Positions 53,977 through 64,000 of a DNA stretch of 64,000 nt are shown here, piece after piece. The stretch comes from Eutrigla gurnardus (Eukaryota > Chordata > Actinopteri > Perciformes > Triglidae). The notes beneath the pieces are model-generated. The model was not told the origin of the DNA. It saw only the letters and a list, made by a program, of their open reading frames with translations, and did not search any database. Both the position numbers and the translations under genes were made by a program. Every line of letters starts with the position of its first letter. Position 1 is the first letter of the stretch. Location of the stretch: the NCBI GenBank assembly GCA_963514095.1, contig OY741280.1, forward strand, positions 6,773,464 through 6,837,463, given 5' to 3'.

Positions 53977-56900
53977 ATGTCTCCGATAAAGGACTTCAAT
54001 CTGGTTTATGAAGCTCTCAACGAGGGGGAAACTTTCTCTGAAGGAGACACCATCGAAGGCGCAGTCACTTTCAGTTTGACAAAAGACACCAAAGTGAAGT
54101 ACCTGACCGTGAAAGCCAAAGGCGACGCGAGCGTGCGCTGGTCGGTGGGCTTCGGGAATTGCAAGATAACGTACATCGGGGAAATGAGATACTTCAAACT
54201 CAAGGCGATCTTGGTTGCAGAAGAAGCCAACGGTACATTGTAAAATAAATAAATAAATATAATTTAATTGAAAATAACTTCACATAACTTTCTAACTTTT
54301 AAATATATAAATTGTATACAAAACTCCAACTTTTATTTTATGACTGATGCCAATCATAGGAAATTACATTTATTTCTAATTTTGGTAGAGTAATATTACT
54401 ATAATATTTATACAGTATTCTTCTGCTTTCTTTGATTACAAATGTATGTAAAATGACAAATAATTATATGTAATTAAATATGTAACTCATTATATAAAGT
54501 TTTATGCGCACAATTAAATCAAAATTGGGTAATAGTTTCCAGTGTTGACGCCCTAAAAGCATCTTAAATGAATCTGATCTACCCGTACAGTACACTATAC
54601 TGTATATTATGGTTTATAACGTCCTGGAACCACATCTCACTACTTCCTTGCTCCTAAAAGACACTGTCCGGTAAAAACAAGATGCGATAATCATTCTCAC
54701 TTCTTCTGCAGGCACTGTGCTGTCCCAAGGAATCCATCACTTTAAGTTCTGGGTTCAAATCCCACAGGGGTAAGCGGGAATTTCTAGCATCTTAGGCCTA
54801 TATTGTGTCACATGTTTGCTTTTACACATTACTGTATTTGTGGGCCCGCTCTGTCTTACAGGGACATGCCGTCATCCTTCAAGGGGCTCAATGGAAAGAT
54901 TGTCTACATGCTTGAAGCAAAGCTGGCCAGGAGCTGGCGGATGTCTTCTCTGCAACGAAAAGAGTTCAAATTTGGTTCTAAGTCCTTGTCACACCTCAGC
55001 CTCCAAGTATTGGTAAGTGGGAGACTGCAATTATACATGTTATGGATTTGATATACACTTTCTAAATAAAATGTAATATTTGGATGAGGAAAATATTTAA
55101 GAGAACAATTACTGTGACTAAAGATGACTAAAACTGAATGATTGGAATAGAGAGGTTGAGGGAAGAGTTAAGTGTGGAAACAGTTGTATACAGAATGTGT
55201 CATGATGAGGTCTGGCAGAAAATTTTAACCCAACAGGATAATATGATCGGTGGCAGGGAGCAGGTACAACCATAATCTGAGAAAGTGTACAATATGTTAA
55301 ATGTTGAACAAACAGAGACCACAAAGGGGGTTTGTATAAAGAGGAAGTGGTGTGGCTTCCACTAAAAGTAGATGCCGTGAGGAGTGTATGAAATTGATTG
55401 ATAGGATAGTACAACCTGTGAGAGAATCAGAGAGTACACTATTGCTCAACACCCTCTTAAGGGAGGGATGTTAAAGAGTTCCTTTTTATGGTGACAACTG
55501 TCAATGATGGCTTAATCCAAAGGTTAACAGCAGGATGGCCATATTTTATCCTGAACTTTGGATTTCAGTCATATGAGTAGCTGCATTGATATGAAATAAT
55601 GCCTGTTTGTATGATTTGTTCTAGTGTGAACCCCAGTCTGGATCAGTGGATAAAGAGCTGGGCGTTTTCTCCAAAAAACAGGTCCAAATGACTGCTACCA
55701 TTAACACATGCGTTTGCTCTCCAGGTAAAGTCACTCCAGCTTACTACATATTTACATACATAATATATTTTTTTTATTGTGTTGACATCCTTCTATAAAA
55801 AACAACTTGTTTCTGATAGGTGACACTTTGTCTATTGTTGCCAAAATCAACAACTCCTCTTCAAAAAAAGTGAGGCCCAAGTACATTTTACAGCAGCGAA
55901 CAGTGTACAGCGTCGCTAACGGCACCAAAAAGCATGTCCGTATTCTGGGCAGTATGGTTGGGAATCCTATCTCTCTGTCAGAGCAAACGGTCTCCTGCAA
56001 AATGAAGATTCCTGCAGATGCCAATTTCCCCATCTACAATTGTGACATCCTCTCAGTTGACTATTACGTCAAGGTACGTCATTATGTAAAAGCCACGTTA
56101 CGGCAACACCGAACTTAAATCATTGCTTTGGTTTTGCACATATTGGAAGTTCAGTCATTGTGGCAGTTGATTCTTGACAACTCTCTTGCTTCAACAATCT
56201 TTTTAATATTAAACATTTAAACCGCACAACAGCTTATAGAGTTGAAATAAAATGCTGTATAAATATTTCCAGGACGATAACAGACTGTAATCATGTTTAT
56301 CAGACAGCATGATCAAGTTTAATTACTGTAGTTCCATACATGGTGATAAATCTTACGCCTGCATGTGTCTGTGTTTCTCAGGTGTGTTTGGGCATCAGTT
56401 TTGCCTTTGACCCAGAGGTGGTGTTTCCAGTAGTCATAGTTCCTCCTGGCTTTTCTCCCCTTCACCCTGGTGAGGCTGTGGGGCCTTATCCAGCCAGAGC
56501 CGTCGGGGCCCCGAGTTACAGCGACTTCCCTCCTCCCGCCTTCCCCGTTGGACCCAATCCTGTACCCGCAGCTTCAGGTGCCTATGCATGCCCGGCACTG
56601 GATCACACTCAACATGCAGACACGTCAAGTGCATTTAGAAATCAGTGGCCCAGGGGCGGATCTACCGGGGTGGCATAGGGTGGCAAATGCCACCCTAAAA
56701 GAAAGTCTTGCCACCCCTGCTGCCACCCCAGTTGGCAGCAACAAATTCAAAGAAAAGTTATGTCCAATTTGACATTTACAAGCGCAAATTTCCAATGTCC
56801 GACTGCAGTGAATGCAGCACGAGATTACGTCAGAGCAGCAAGACGCTGCTTTGTTTGAAAAATTGAGTGCCGCGATTCGCGAAGCGAGGGAAGGTAGGCT

Positions 56901-57951
56901 ACATGTCCACAGGCGGCGGTGTTTCCCCGCGTCCCATTCTACTATGTGAAAAGCCGTGCAATGCATTCTGGTAGCGTCGCAACGAATGTCGAGAGACGGC
57001 GCGCGAGTTGGCCGCTCCTCATTTGCATAAAGTTGAAGTCGAATCTACTTTATGCTTATCAGAGGCGCCGGGCTCGACTCTCCGCCTCCGGAACGCTCGC
57101 GAAAATCTTCTAAACTGAATGTTGTCGATCTAAAATAAAGACAGATTCAGCAACTGCATAGCTTATTTCTCACTTGAAATGTTTTCAGAAACACCTTTCG
57201 GTGAACTATTTTCGTAAAATAAGAGAAAGTTTCCAAACGAGCCGCCATGTTGGTCTGCGTGAACTCTGGAGCAGACAGGACAGCTGTGAAAGCGTTCGTC
57301 CAATCAGGTGCAGCCATGAAGTGTGCACGTGGTTGTATGAAGGAGAGCGCCTGTCAATTATCCTCTAGTGGCAGCCCACCAAGTTTTTTCTCACCAAAGA
57401 GAAAGGAGAGAAAAATAGAAAATGAACTGAGCAAGGTAGACGGAGGAGATGAGGTGGATGGAGAGAGAAAAGAGGTGGAAGGAAAGAGAGAATACGAGGT
57501 AGAAGGAGAGAGAGAGAAGAGAAGGACAAGGTGGAAGGAGAGAGAAAAGAGGTGGAAGGAGAGAGAGAAGGGCAACAGAAAGGTGACAGAGATAGAATAC
57601 AAGGCCAAGGCCAAGGCGACCAGGGACAGGAGGAGGTGGGAGAACACCACAGCGGTCAAGATAGGGAGGAGGGAGAGCATAAATGTAATGTAAATGGCAT
57701 GCTGTGCCCTTATGTAGTGTGTACATACTCTTTCTCATCAAACTGTGAGTAAATTCAGTATATATACACATCTGCCATATGTTGCCACCCCTCAAAAATT
57801 CCTGCCCCCCTCTCGCCACCCCATACATATTTTTCTAGATCCGCCCCTGCAGTGGCCACAACAGGCCGATCCAACAGCAGACATGTCTTCAGTGCCGCCT
57901 CAAGCCCCCACAGCTCCTCCGTTTAAAGAGTTACAAGAACTTCCGTCTTAA
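53977..57951 (+). CDS. Arrestin domain-containing protein (arrdc3-like), last exon split by transposon
   Basis: Alpha-arrestin family adaptor expected at plasma membrane and endosomes (family knowledge). Exons: 53977-54232, 54712-54769, 54862-55012, 55625-55724, 55820-56073 and 56382-56650, with the original frame resuming at 57858 and ending at TAA 57949-57951. Without the insertion and with one copy of the duplicated 8 bp, this gives 393 codons. Motifs: arrestin-N starts FNLVYEALNEGETFSEGDT and contains IVYMLEAKLARSWRM; arrestin-C contains GDTLSIVAKINNSSSKK and ends AFDPEVVFPVVIVPP. Read through the inserted hAT element, the protein stops at TAG 56676-56678 after eight foreign residues (371 codons), losing 30 native residues. 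No PPxY motif, used by ARRDC3 to recruit NEDD4-type ligases, is visible in the tail. Exact paralogue uncertain. Confidence 0.88.
56643..56650. repeat. Left target-site duplication of hAT insertion
   Basis: CAGTGGCC, repeated exactly at 57850-57857. Eight bases is the hAT duplication length. Confidence 0.95.
56651..57849. mobile_element. hAT-type DNA transposon, 1199 bp, inside arrdc3-like exon
   Basis: Perfect 14-bp terminal inverted repeats: CAGGGGCGGATCTA at 56651-56664 and its complement at 57836-57849. They are flanked by the exact 8-bp duplication CAGTGGCC. The subterminal regions are rich in GGGTGGC and GCCACCC. Inside, a plus-strand frame (57247-57693) has a short PSFFSPKRKE stretch followed by Glu/Arg/Lys-rich low complexity. 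It may be the remnant N-terminus of a transposase, but no BED finger or catalytic domain is seen, so the copy is probably non-autonomous. Perfect ends and duplication imply a fairly recent insertion. Confidence 0.93.
57850..57857. repeat. Right target-site duplication of hAT insertion
   Basis: CAGTGGCC, identical to 56643-56650. The native coding frame resumes directly after it. Confidence 0.95.
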
Positions 57952-57994
57952 ACGGCCCTTTTCTCCTCCCCCCATCCTCCTCTAAACTCTCGTT

Positions 57995-58200
57995 AACATT
58001 TACATTTACATTTAGGTCATTTAGCAGACGCTTTTGTCCAAAGCGACTTACAATAAGTACATTTGTCAAAAGAAGGAAACAAGGAAACCACAACGTATCA
58101 ATGCCGATAAAGTAAGAGCTAAAAATAGAACAAGTGTTAGGTCCTCATCTGAGTAAAGTAGTACTTCAAGAGCAACAGTGCTACGATCAGAGTGCTATAG
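57995..58200 (-). repeat. LINE/SINE 3'-tail repeat, copy B
   Basis: On the minus strand, 58075-57995 matches 40769-40850 almost base for base, including AAGTCGCTTTGGACAAAAG and the (ATGTAA)n end. Copy B extends further upstream in sense (to about 58200). It lies in the 3' untranslated region of the arrdc3-like gene. Confidence 0.75.
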
Positions 58201-58209
58201 GTACTTTTT

Positions 58210-58295
58210 TTTTTTTACAATATTATATTATATAATAATATAATATTATATATTATTATAATTATATAATATATAATATATATATATAAAATATA
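58210..58295. repeat. AT-rich low-complexity tract
   Basis: Poly-T followed by irregular TATAAT/ATAT repeats with strong self-complementarity. Confidence 0.8.
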
Positions 58296-58545
58296 TAATA
58301 TTTTAAGGTTTTGTTTTGTTAAAGCATATTTGTCTCTGTTTCTTACTTTTTAATGCAGATATGTATTCATTTCTATTTCATGCCACTGTTTTTCTATTAT
58401 ATGTAAACTTTAAGTTGACCAAAGGATCTGGTTTTCCTTGCTTCTCAGTGCTAGAATGTTGAACAAGTTACTGTACCAGCTAAAAAAAGGTAAATTCAGT
58501 TCTTTGTTGGCTGTGAAATGTCAAATGTAACATGTTTAATATTGA

Positions 58546-58551
58546 AATAAA
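58546..58551 (+). terminator. Poly(A) signal, arrdc3-like gene
   Basis: AATAAA in an A/T-rich context, about 600 bases after the native stop codon. Another AATAAA lies near 58801. Confidence 0.5.
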
Positions 58552-58620
58552 AATAAGGTTTTAATGTTTGTTTTGGTCAAGGCTTTTCACATGCTTTGGA
58601 GTTACATCGTGATGGAGAGA

Positions 58621-58656
58621 AACATCATGTGACCACGCAGGTGGTCACATGATGTT
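58621..58656. repeat. Perfect 16-bp inverted repeat with CACATG E-boxes
   Basis: AACATCATGTGACCAC, a GCAG loop, then the exact complement at 58641-58656. Each arm holds TCATGTGAC/GTCACATGA, the form recognised by MITF/TFE-type bHLH-ZIP factors. A partial third copy (GACCACCTGTGACCATG) follows. Confidence 0.85.
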
Positions 58657-60044
58657 TTGACCACCTGTGACCATGCATATTTCCCAGTCGGTTGGGTGTA
58701 ACACCAGAAAACCACTTGTGTCTTTTTAATTTACTATAAAGTACTTTGCAAGACGTATTTGTTATACTCACAACAGCCAGTGTTTTCTCTTTTGTAGTCT
58801 AAATAAAGAAGTGTGGGAAAAAAGAAGAATTTGAAGCATCCTGTTTCATGTTTTTTAGGTCATGGCCCACCTGAGGGGTATTCCACCAAACTCGCTAATT
58901 AAAGCGGCGCTTACCTGGTTAAGCCTGGTTAGAACTAACGCCAACTTCCACTTGCGGCTAAACCCGTTCCATTAACAGTTCACGAACAAATGCAAACAAG
59001 TTCACAAATGAAAAGCGTCTTGTAAATTCAAGTTTAACAGTTTGTATATAAATGTAACAACATACAAATACATTTTGATGAAAATTGCAAATATTGTTTT
59101 AATTAATATATTTATGGATTTATATGACATTTATTTAAAACGAAATGTATTTGTGAGAAGAGAGTCATTTATATATAAATCACAAAATACATTTGTGAAT
59201 CCTTCTCTGTGCATTCATTATTAATGAGACTGAACTGACCCCATATTAAACTGCTACTGACAGATTGTGTGAACTTAAGTAAATTGTATGCCATGCGAAG
59301 GGGATTTTTATAAGGTAGTTAAACTAAAAAATTAAACTGTTGGCTGTTATCTGCTAAATGTGTATTCCAGCATATCTAAGAGTGTGATATGCTTCTATGG
59401 TATTTGCCATTTTTTGCTTTTTCAAAGACCAATAGAGTGATGAGTTCAACGGTCAATATAAACATGACAGCCGACATTTTATAATCCCTGTACATTTTGT
59501 AAATGATATTTATTATTGGTTTGGACATCATTTTAACTGAACTACTGATGCAGAATCGGGTCAGCATCCCTTTGGAACATCAATTCATCAACCAGGTGGA
59601 TTCTCGCCCCACTTTTTACCTGTAAATTTCACAATGTCTGGAGAAAAGATAGCATTTCAAGAATACATTAATGCTGCAGGGCGAGGTGAAGATATTTTAG
59701 CTATGTTATAGAAAGAAAATGATCCCCAACATAATTATAACTTTATTGTAATGCCACAGTCATGTTTTGACTCACAGGAGAAGGTTTGAAGAGTTTTGTT
59801 CTAGGTCATGGATGTCCATGCCATTACAATAACTATGCCATTAATATAAAGCTATCTCATAAAGAGGAGATTTCTTCAGATTTTTGTCTACATTTATCTT
59901 TAGAACGTTTGCTTCTAAATTGCAAGCACCTCAGCTCTGTACCACACCACAGTGACATGTATCTTCATTCTGCGTTATGACTTTTCCAGGCCGTTGTCCC
60001 ATTTATCACGAGCACCTGAAGGCAGCACTCGTTCCCTCTCTGAA

Positions 60045-60059
60045 CCAGCAGGGGGCACT
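60045..60059. promoter_or_regulatory. CTCF-like core motif
   Basis: CCAGCAGGGGGCACT fits the CTCF core consensus. Binding is inferred only from the motif. Confidence 0.5.
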
Positions 60060-60266
60060 CATGCCTCACGTGTGAAGGCTCATTTTGCATGGGAGAAATT
60101 TCCCTCATGTAGAAAGGCTTTTAGCCAGCTGTTTAGCTTTACAGAATTCACAAGTTAGTCATCAGTTATTCCATTTTTTTTTGTTTTATGCTTTGAGCAC
60201 CAATAATTGTTTGTTTCCAATTTCCAAGGGGCAGAGAATCAAAACACCACAAGACTTGCATATTAT

Positions 60267-60303
60267 ATACAAGATGTGAAAACTCCCATTTCACATCTTG
60301 TAT
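60267..60303. repeat. Perfect 15-bp hairpin
   Basis: ATACAAGATGTGAAA, a 7-base loop (ACTCCCA), then the exact complement TTTCACATCTTGTAT at 60289-60303. Stem is shorter than typical for a microRNA precursor. Confidence 0.85.
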
Positions 60304-61249
60304 TTTCTTACATCCAACATTAATATTAGTGTGTGGGAATAGAATAAGCACAAGAACATCATTCAGTGCCATTGTGTCCTGACGTGACAATAGATGTAAC
60401 GATACATCAGTGTGACTGTAAGCTGATAATGTAAGCTGCTGCTCAGAAGCGACAAAGCGTGGCTGAATTGATCCCGCAGCAGAAACACTTTAGTGCTCGG
60501 AGGCACAGAGACGTTTTCCTGTAGGGTTACAACACACAGGTTCCTCTTTTCTCTCCCTGACACCAAACAACACTTTCTGCTGCTCGGCTCCATATAATAA
60601 ATAGCCACAGTCTAAAGTGGTTAGTTACAGTGTGCTGTGGAAAGGTCAATGATCCTGTGATGCGGATCACAGTGTATTCCTCATTGTGCTCAGTGAGATA
60701 TGAAGTCCGGGCAGGGAGCACTGCTGTCTCAATTTCGTCAGGCTGTGACTCGCTCAGATTAAACAACAAGACGTCCACCCAGCCCACTGCCGTTTGGATC
60801 AACGGCAACTGGGTTCACTGGGCTCACTGTGTGGGTGAGCACAAGCACTGCAAATTAAAATAACAAAATGATGGAGTTAGTGACTGATGGCTGACTCACA
60901 GACAGATAACTGCAGGGCTGACTGCTGCTCCTATATAACACCCAAATATCCACTGTGAGCCCGAGCAGCCAGCTTATTCTCCGGAACACAGGAGGAGGGC
61001 TTAATGAGAGTTTTAATTCATTTTTGACCAGAGATGTGATTGAATTAAACTCCCACAGAAGGGCTGGGTGCTCTCCTTCCATGGCCATTTCCTCCTATTA
61101 GAGATGTAACAGAAGCAGCAGGCAGGGCGACAGGTCAGTCCGAGATTAAAGCAACTGTTCTTACATCATTTATTTGGGAAAGGTATATTCTTAAAGACTG
61201 TATGCGTCTGCTGGCGGCGCTCTATTGTTCTTTTTTACACAACATGGTT

Positions 61250-61358
61250 TCTGAGAGTGAGAAGAGAAGATGAATTCCCCTCTTGCGTCTCAGGTTGATA
61301 TCATTCCTCTCAAAGAAAATAAAGAAGCATTTTTCTCAAAATGTTGAACTATTCTTTA
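61250..61358. repeat. Partial copy of the AGTTCAACATTTTGGG MITE family
   Basis: Right end CTCAAAATGTTGAACTATTCTTT and internal GAGAGTGAGAAGAGAAGATGAA match the copies at 35963 and 37086. The left end is missing. Confidence 0.55.
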
Positions 61359-62673
61359 AACTCGCAAATAACTGATTTATTTGTTGTACACAACATTTAC
61401 GCTCGTTCGATATCAATCACCGGGGCAACATGTGGGCAACGATAAACTCAGCTGCAGTTTTTTGGGCATGATGGGAAACGCCTTGCTGTCGCCTGATTAA
61501 AGAGCTGATTGGCTCCTAGTTTTGACCCCCCAAAAAACAAGTTTTGTTGAAAATGTAAATTCTCTGTTTTTGTATATATTAGTCTCATGTTGTGCAATAA
61601 AGGTTTAATCTAAGATCTGACATGAAAACAACAAAGGATAGCATACAAAGCCAGATACAAACCAATAAATCAGAATGTGGTGGATAAACTACACGTAGCC
61701 GATCACATCTAACAGGATGTAAATATGTCTGCGACTTACTGTACATTCTTAGAAGGCTGCTGGAAACTGTCCACCTGCTGCCACCGCCTGATCTCATCTA
61801 CTTTCCAGGCAGCTCATCTCCAACGAGCCTGATATCACTGACCAGTAACCATGACGAAGGTCCCCTCACCTCATTTCATTTGAACCGAATCAAGAGGTTT
61901 TTCTAGCCTTAACAAAGTACTTTTTTAACCCACTTCATGGTATTTCCCAAAAACATAACTAAGTCTTTTTTGCATTGAAATCTAACCAAACATTTCTCAA
62001 CTTTTAATTATTCCTGTGACACTGTCGTCCAAGAATATCAATTGATCGCTTGAGGAAAAGTCATTATTTTATTGGCTGACTTGTTTTTATTAGCATCTGA
62101 AATCTGTAGAAAAAACCGAAACAGCTGTGGATTTGATTTGGATGGGCTCATATGGGCTCAAATGTCTTTAATTGTCGTGTGATTCAGTCTGAAAAGACCG
62201 TTACAAACACGGCAAGGTGAGACAAATTTCATTGATGATTTCCACTCTGAAGGAGTGCAATTAAAAGAAGAATCCATCCAACGATGCGGTCTCATCCATT
62301 TCCATTCCCTGTGCTGTGCGTGGTATAAGCCTCATCCCGCTCATCTACCATGGAAAATGTAGATGTGTCTTAGTGGAGCTTGGGTAATAATGTGGGGGTT
62401 AAACACCATGCTGAGGCTGTTCAGTGCTGAGGACGGTCTTTACACGTGTGAGCCCACAGCAGGGTGGAGCTGTGGAGGGGGGGGATGGGCAGATTACTTT
62501 GTTTTACACCATGGTGATGAACTCTCTCTCCCTCACATGCTCACAGTCTCTTTTCCTGCTCTCCACCTCTCTCCGTCTACACCAATATAGGTTTGATCAT
62601 GCAATGTGCTGATATCACATCCTGTCATTCCCTTATATCATGCAACTCTGATATAACCTTCAGTTACCACAGT

Positions 62674-62676
<3 letters not shown>

Positions 62677-62720
<44 letters not shown>
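62677..62720. repeat. (AT)n microsatellite
   Basis: About 22 AT units, followed by AT-rich sequence with a short ATACTGTATA-type palindrome to about 62815. Confidence 0.9.
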
Positions 62721-62724
<4 letters not shown>

Positions 62725-64000
62725 TTGTGTATAATTATAATAATAATATATAAAAAAATGGCTATACTGTATATGTACTATATATACAGTATAAATAATA
62801 TTATATACATTCAAATATATCAATCAATCAGCAATGTTTTGTATTAAAATGTTTTTATTAAAATGCTTTTCCACATACAATAAACTCTATACTGAAATAC
62901 GTGTTTGCCCCCCCGGTCTGCCCCTGTACCTTCCATACTAAACAGCGAGGCGGAATAATGGCGCAACAGTCTCGCCTAGAACAGGCTGTGTGAAAGGGGC
63001 TTTTGTTCGTCACAAAGCCTCTCCTCACTATGCATTCCTTAAAATACCACAAATTAACCCTCCATCTACACTTGAAAACATTTGGATTTGTGTGGTTCTC
63101 AGAAAGCCCTTAATTTGATTAGATAACCGTTTTGAATTTTCGCCCTCACTGGAAAAATGAGGGTCCTTTTAAAAGGTACAAATAAAAAGGCTCTGCTCAG
63201 GTTGAGTTGGTCCCCGAGGACTTTGTGTACCAATAAAAACATGGAATATGTAACGTTGCTGGCTTCATCAAGCTGTTCGGGCGATGGCTGTTCGTCCCTC
63301 AGGTGCATGTTATGTAAATGTTTGTAATGGCTTCATGCTGACAGGAGCAGCTTTTCTGCTCTCTCTCAGGCTACATCAGGGATGAATTATATAAACGCCT
63401 TTTACAATACAAGTCTTCATATTAACAACCATCGTAAGCGTTCTTCTCACAGTGAATCCCCTCATAGATTTTTATCACCATTGTCATCATTTAATGCCAG
63501 GACATTAATCAGTGTGTGTTTATTTTCTTTCTTCAAAGGAGATGATCAATGAGTCACGTAGCCTACAATAAGACTTTAATATCTTCTCTTCATGTTTAAC
63601 CTTGTTGCTGCTGCAGCGTTACATCTCACACCATTCCGACCTGCTAGAATCGCTGTTTGACTTTTATTTAAAGTGACTCAGCGCTCATTCATCCATCAGA
63701 TTAACATAAAGTGGTTCACGTCTGAAAGGAGGTTTTGAGTGATAATTTGTGACCACCTAAACTGAGACCACGTCATGACCAAGACCAGAGTGTCGAGACG
63801 AGGGCTGGGTATCGGTAAGGTATCGGCCGAAGTACCTGAAGTACCAAGAAGTGTTAAAAGGGTTAGAGGGTGGATGTTATGTTTCCTCAACAACAAGCTC
63901 CAGCCGTGGACACCACTGTATGTGTTAGCTAGTCAGTGGACACATACACAGCTTTCATTCACGTGACGGGGATCGCATGCAGTATCCGTATCACTTTAAG
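62721..64000. other. Non-coding to window end
   Basis: No gene was recognised. AGGGCTGGGTATCGG at about 63801 resembles the terminus of a common fish DNA transposon. The far end of that element is not visible in the window, so it was not annotated. Confidence 0.4.

Larger units (their letters stand above)
58660..62676. other. Non-coding 3' flank, nothing assigned beyond listed sites
   Basis: No gene was recognised. Contains the hairpin at 60267-60303, a CTCF-like site at 60045-60059 and a partial MITE at 61250-61358. Confidence 0.45.

Noticed and set aside
54745..54770. tRNA B-box-like GGGTTCAAATCCCA
   Set aside because: It is coding sequence of arrdc3-like exon 2; no cloverleaf or A box around it.
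57247..57693. Glu/Arg/Lys-rich frame inside the hAT element as a host gene
   Set aside because: It lies wholly within the transposon, is low complexity and shows no recognisable domain.

Overview
The window looks like teleost fish nuclear DNA, probably a spiny-rayed fish. The coding parts are small exons bounded by GT/AG introns and encode vertebrate proteins. The intergenic DNA is full of AT, GT and TC microsatellites, hAT-type non-autonomous DNA transposons and repeat families common in fish. A piece of an L1-clade LINE is also present. There are no bacterial operons, no CRISPR array and no convincing tRNA or rRNA gene.

Layout: (1) 1-26.7 kb is gene-poor. It holds a hAT element (1051-2122) carrying a BED zinc-finger remnant and a nested MITE, a second hAT MITE (6155-6559), a 1.1-kb pentanucleotide satellite (about 8513-9640), and a 5'-truncated L1-type LINE (20776-22957) with a 13-bp target-site duplication. 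(2) 26.77-34.38 kb is gmeb1 on the minus strand, with nine coding exons plus a non-coding first exon at an NRF1-type promoter. (3) 38.37-40.35 kb is rab42 on the minus strand, with two coding exons. (4) 41.40-43.27 kb is a six-exon, TATA-driven, 5'TOP-type snoRNA host gene on the plus strand. It has two well-formed intronic C/D snoRNAs and one H/ACA candidate. (5) 43.88-50.8 kb is ctps1 on the minus strand, with 17 coding exons and 591 codons, convergent with the snoRNA host. (6) 53.98-57.95 kb is an arrestin-domain gene (arrdc3-like) on the plus strand, whose last exon is split by a 1199-bp hAT element with intact 14-bp ends and an 8-bp duplication. (7) 58-64 kb is non-coding, with a SINE/LINE tail, hairpins, a CTCF-like site and microsatellites.

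The gene order gmeb1, rab42, snoRNA host resembles human 1p35.3 (SNHG12, TAF12, RAB42, GMEB1). This supports the rab42 call and suggests the host gene is the SNHG12 counterpart; taf12 was not found in between. The genes are unrelated housekeeping or regulatory genes and do not form one pathway. The least-described items are the snoRNA host locus with its guide match to 18S rRNA, the transposon that replaces the arrestin C-terminus, a short uORF ending on the gmeb1 start codon, and the pentamer satellite with higher-order structure.
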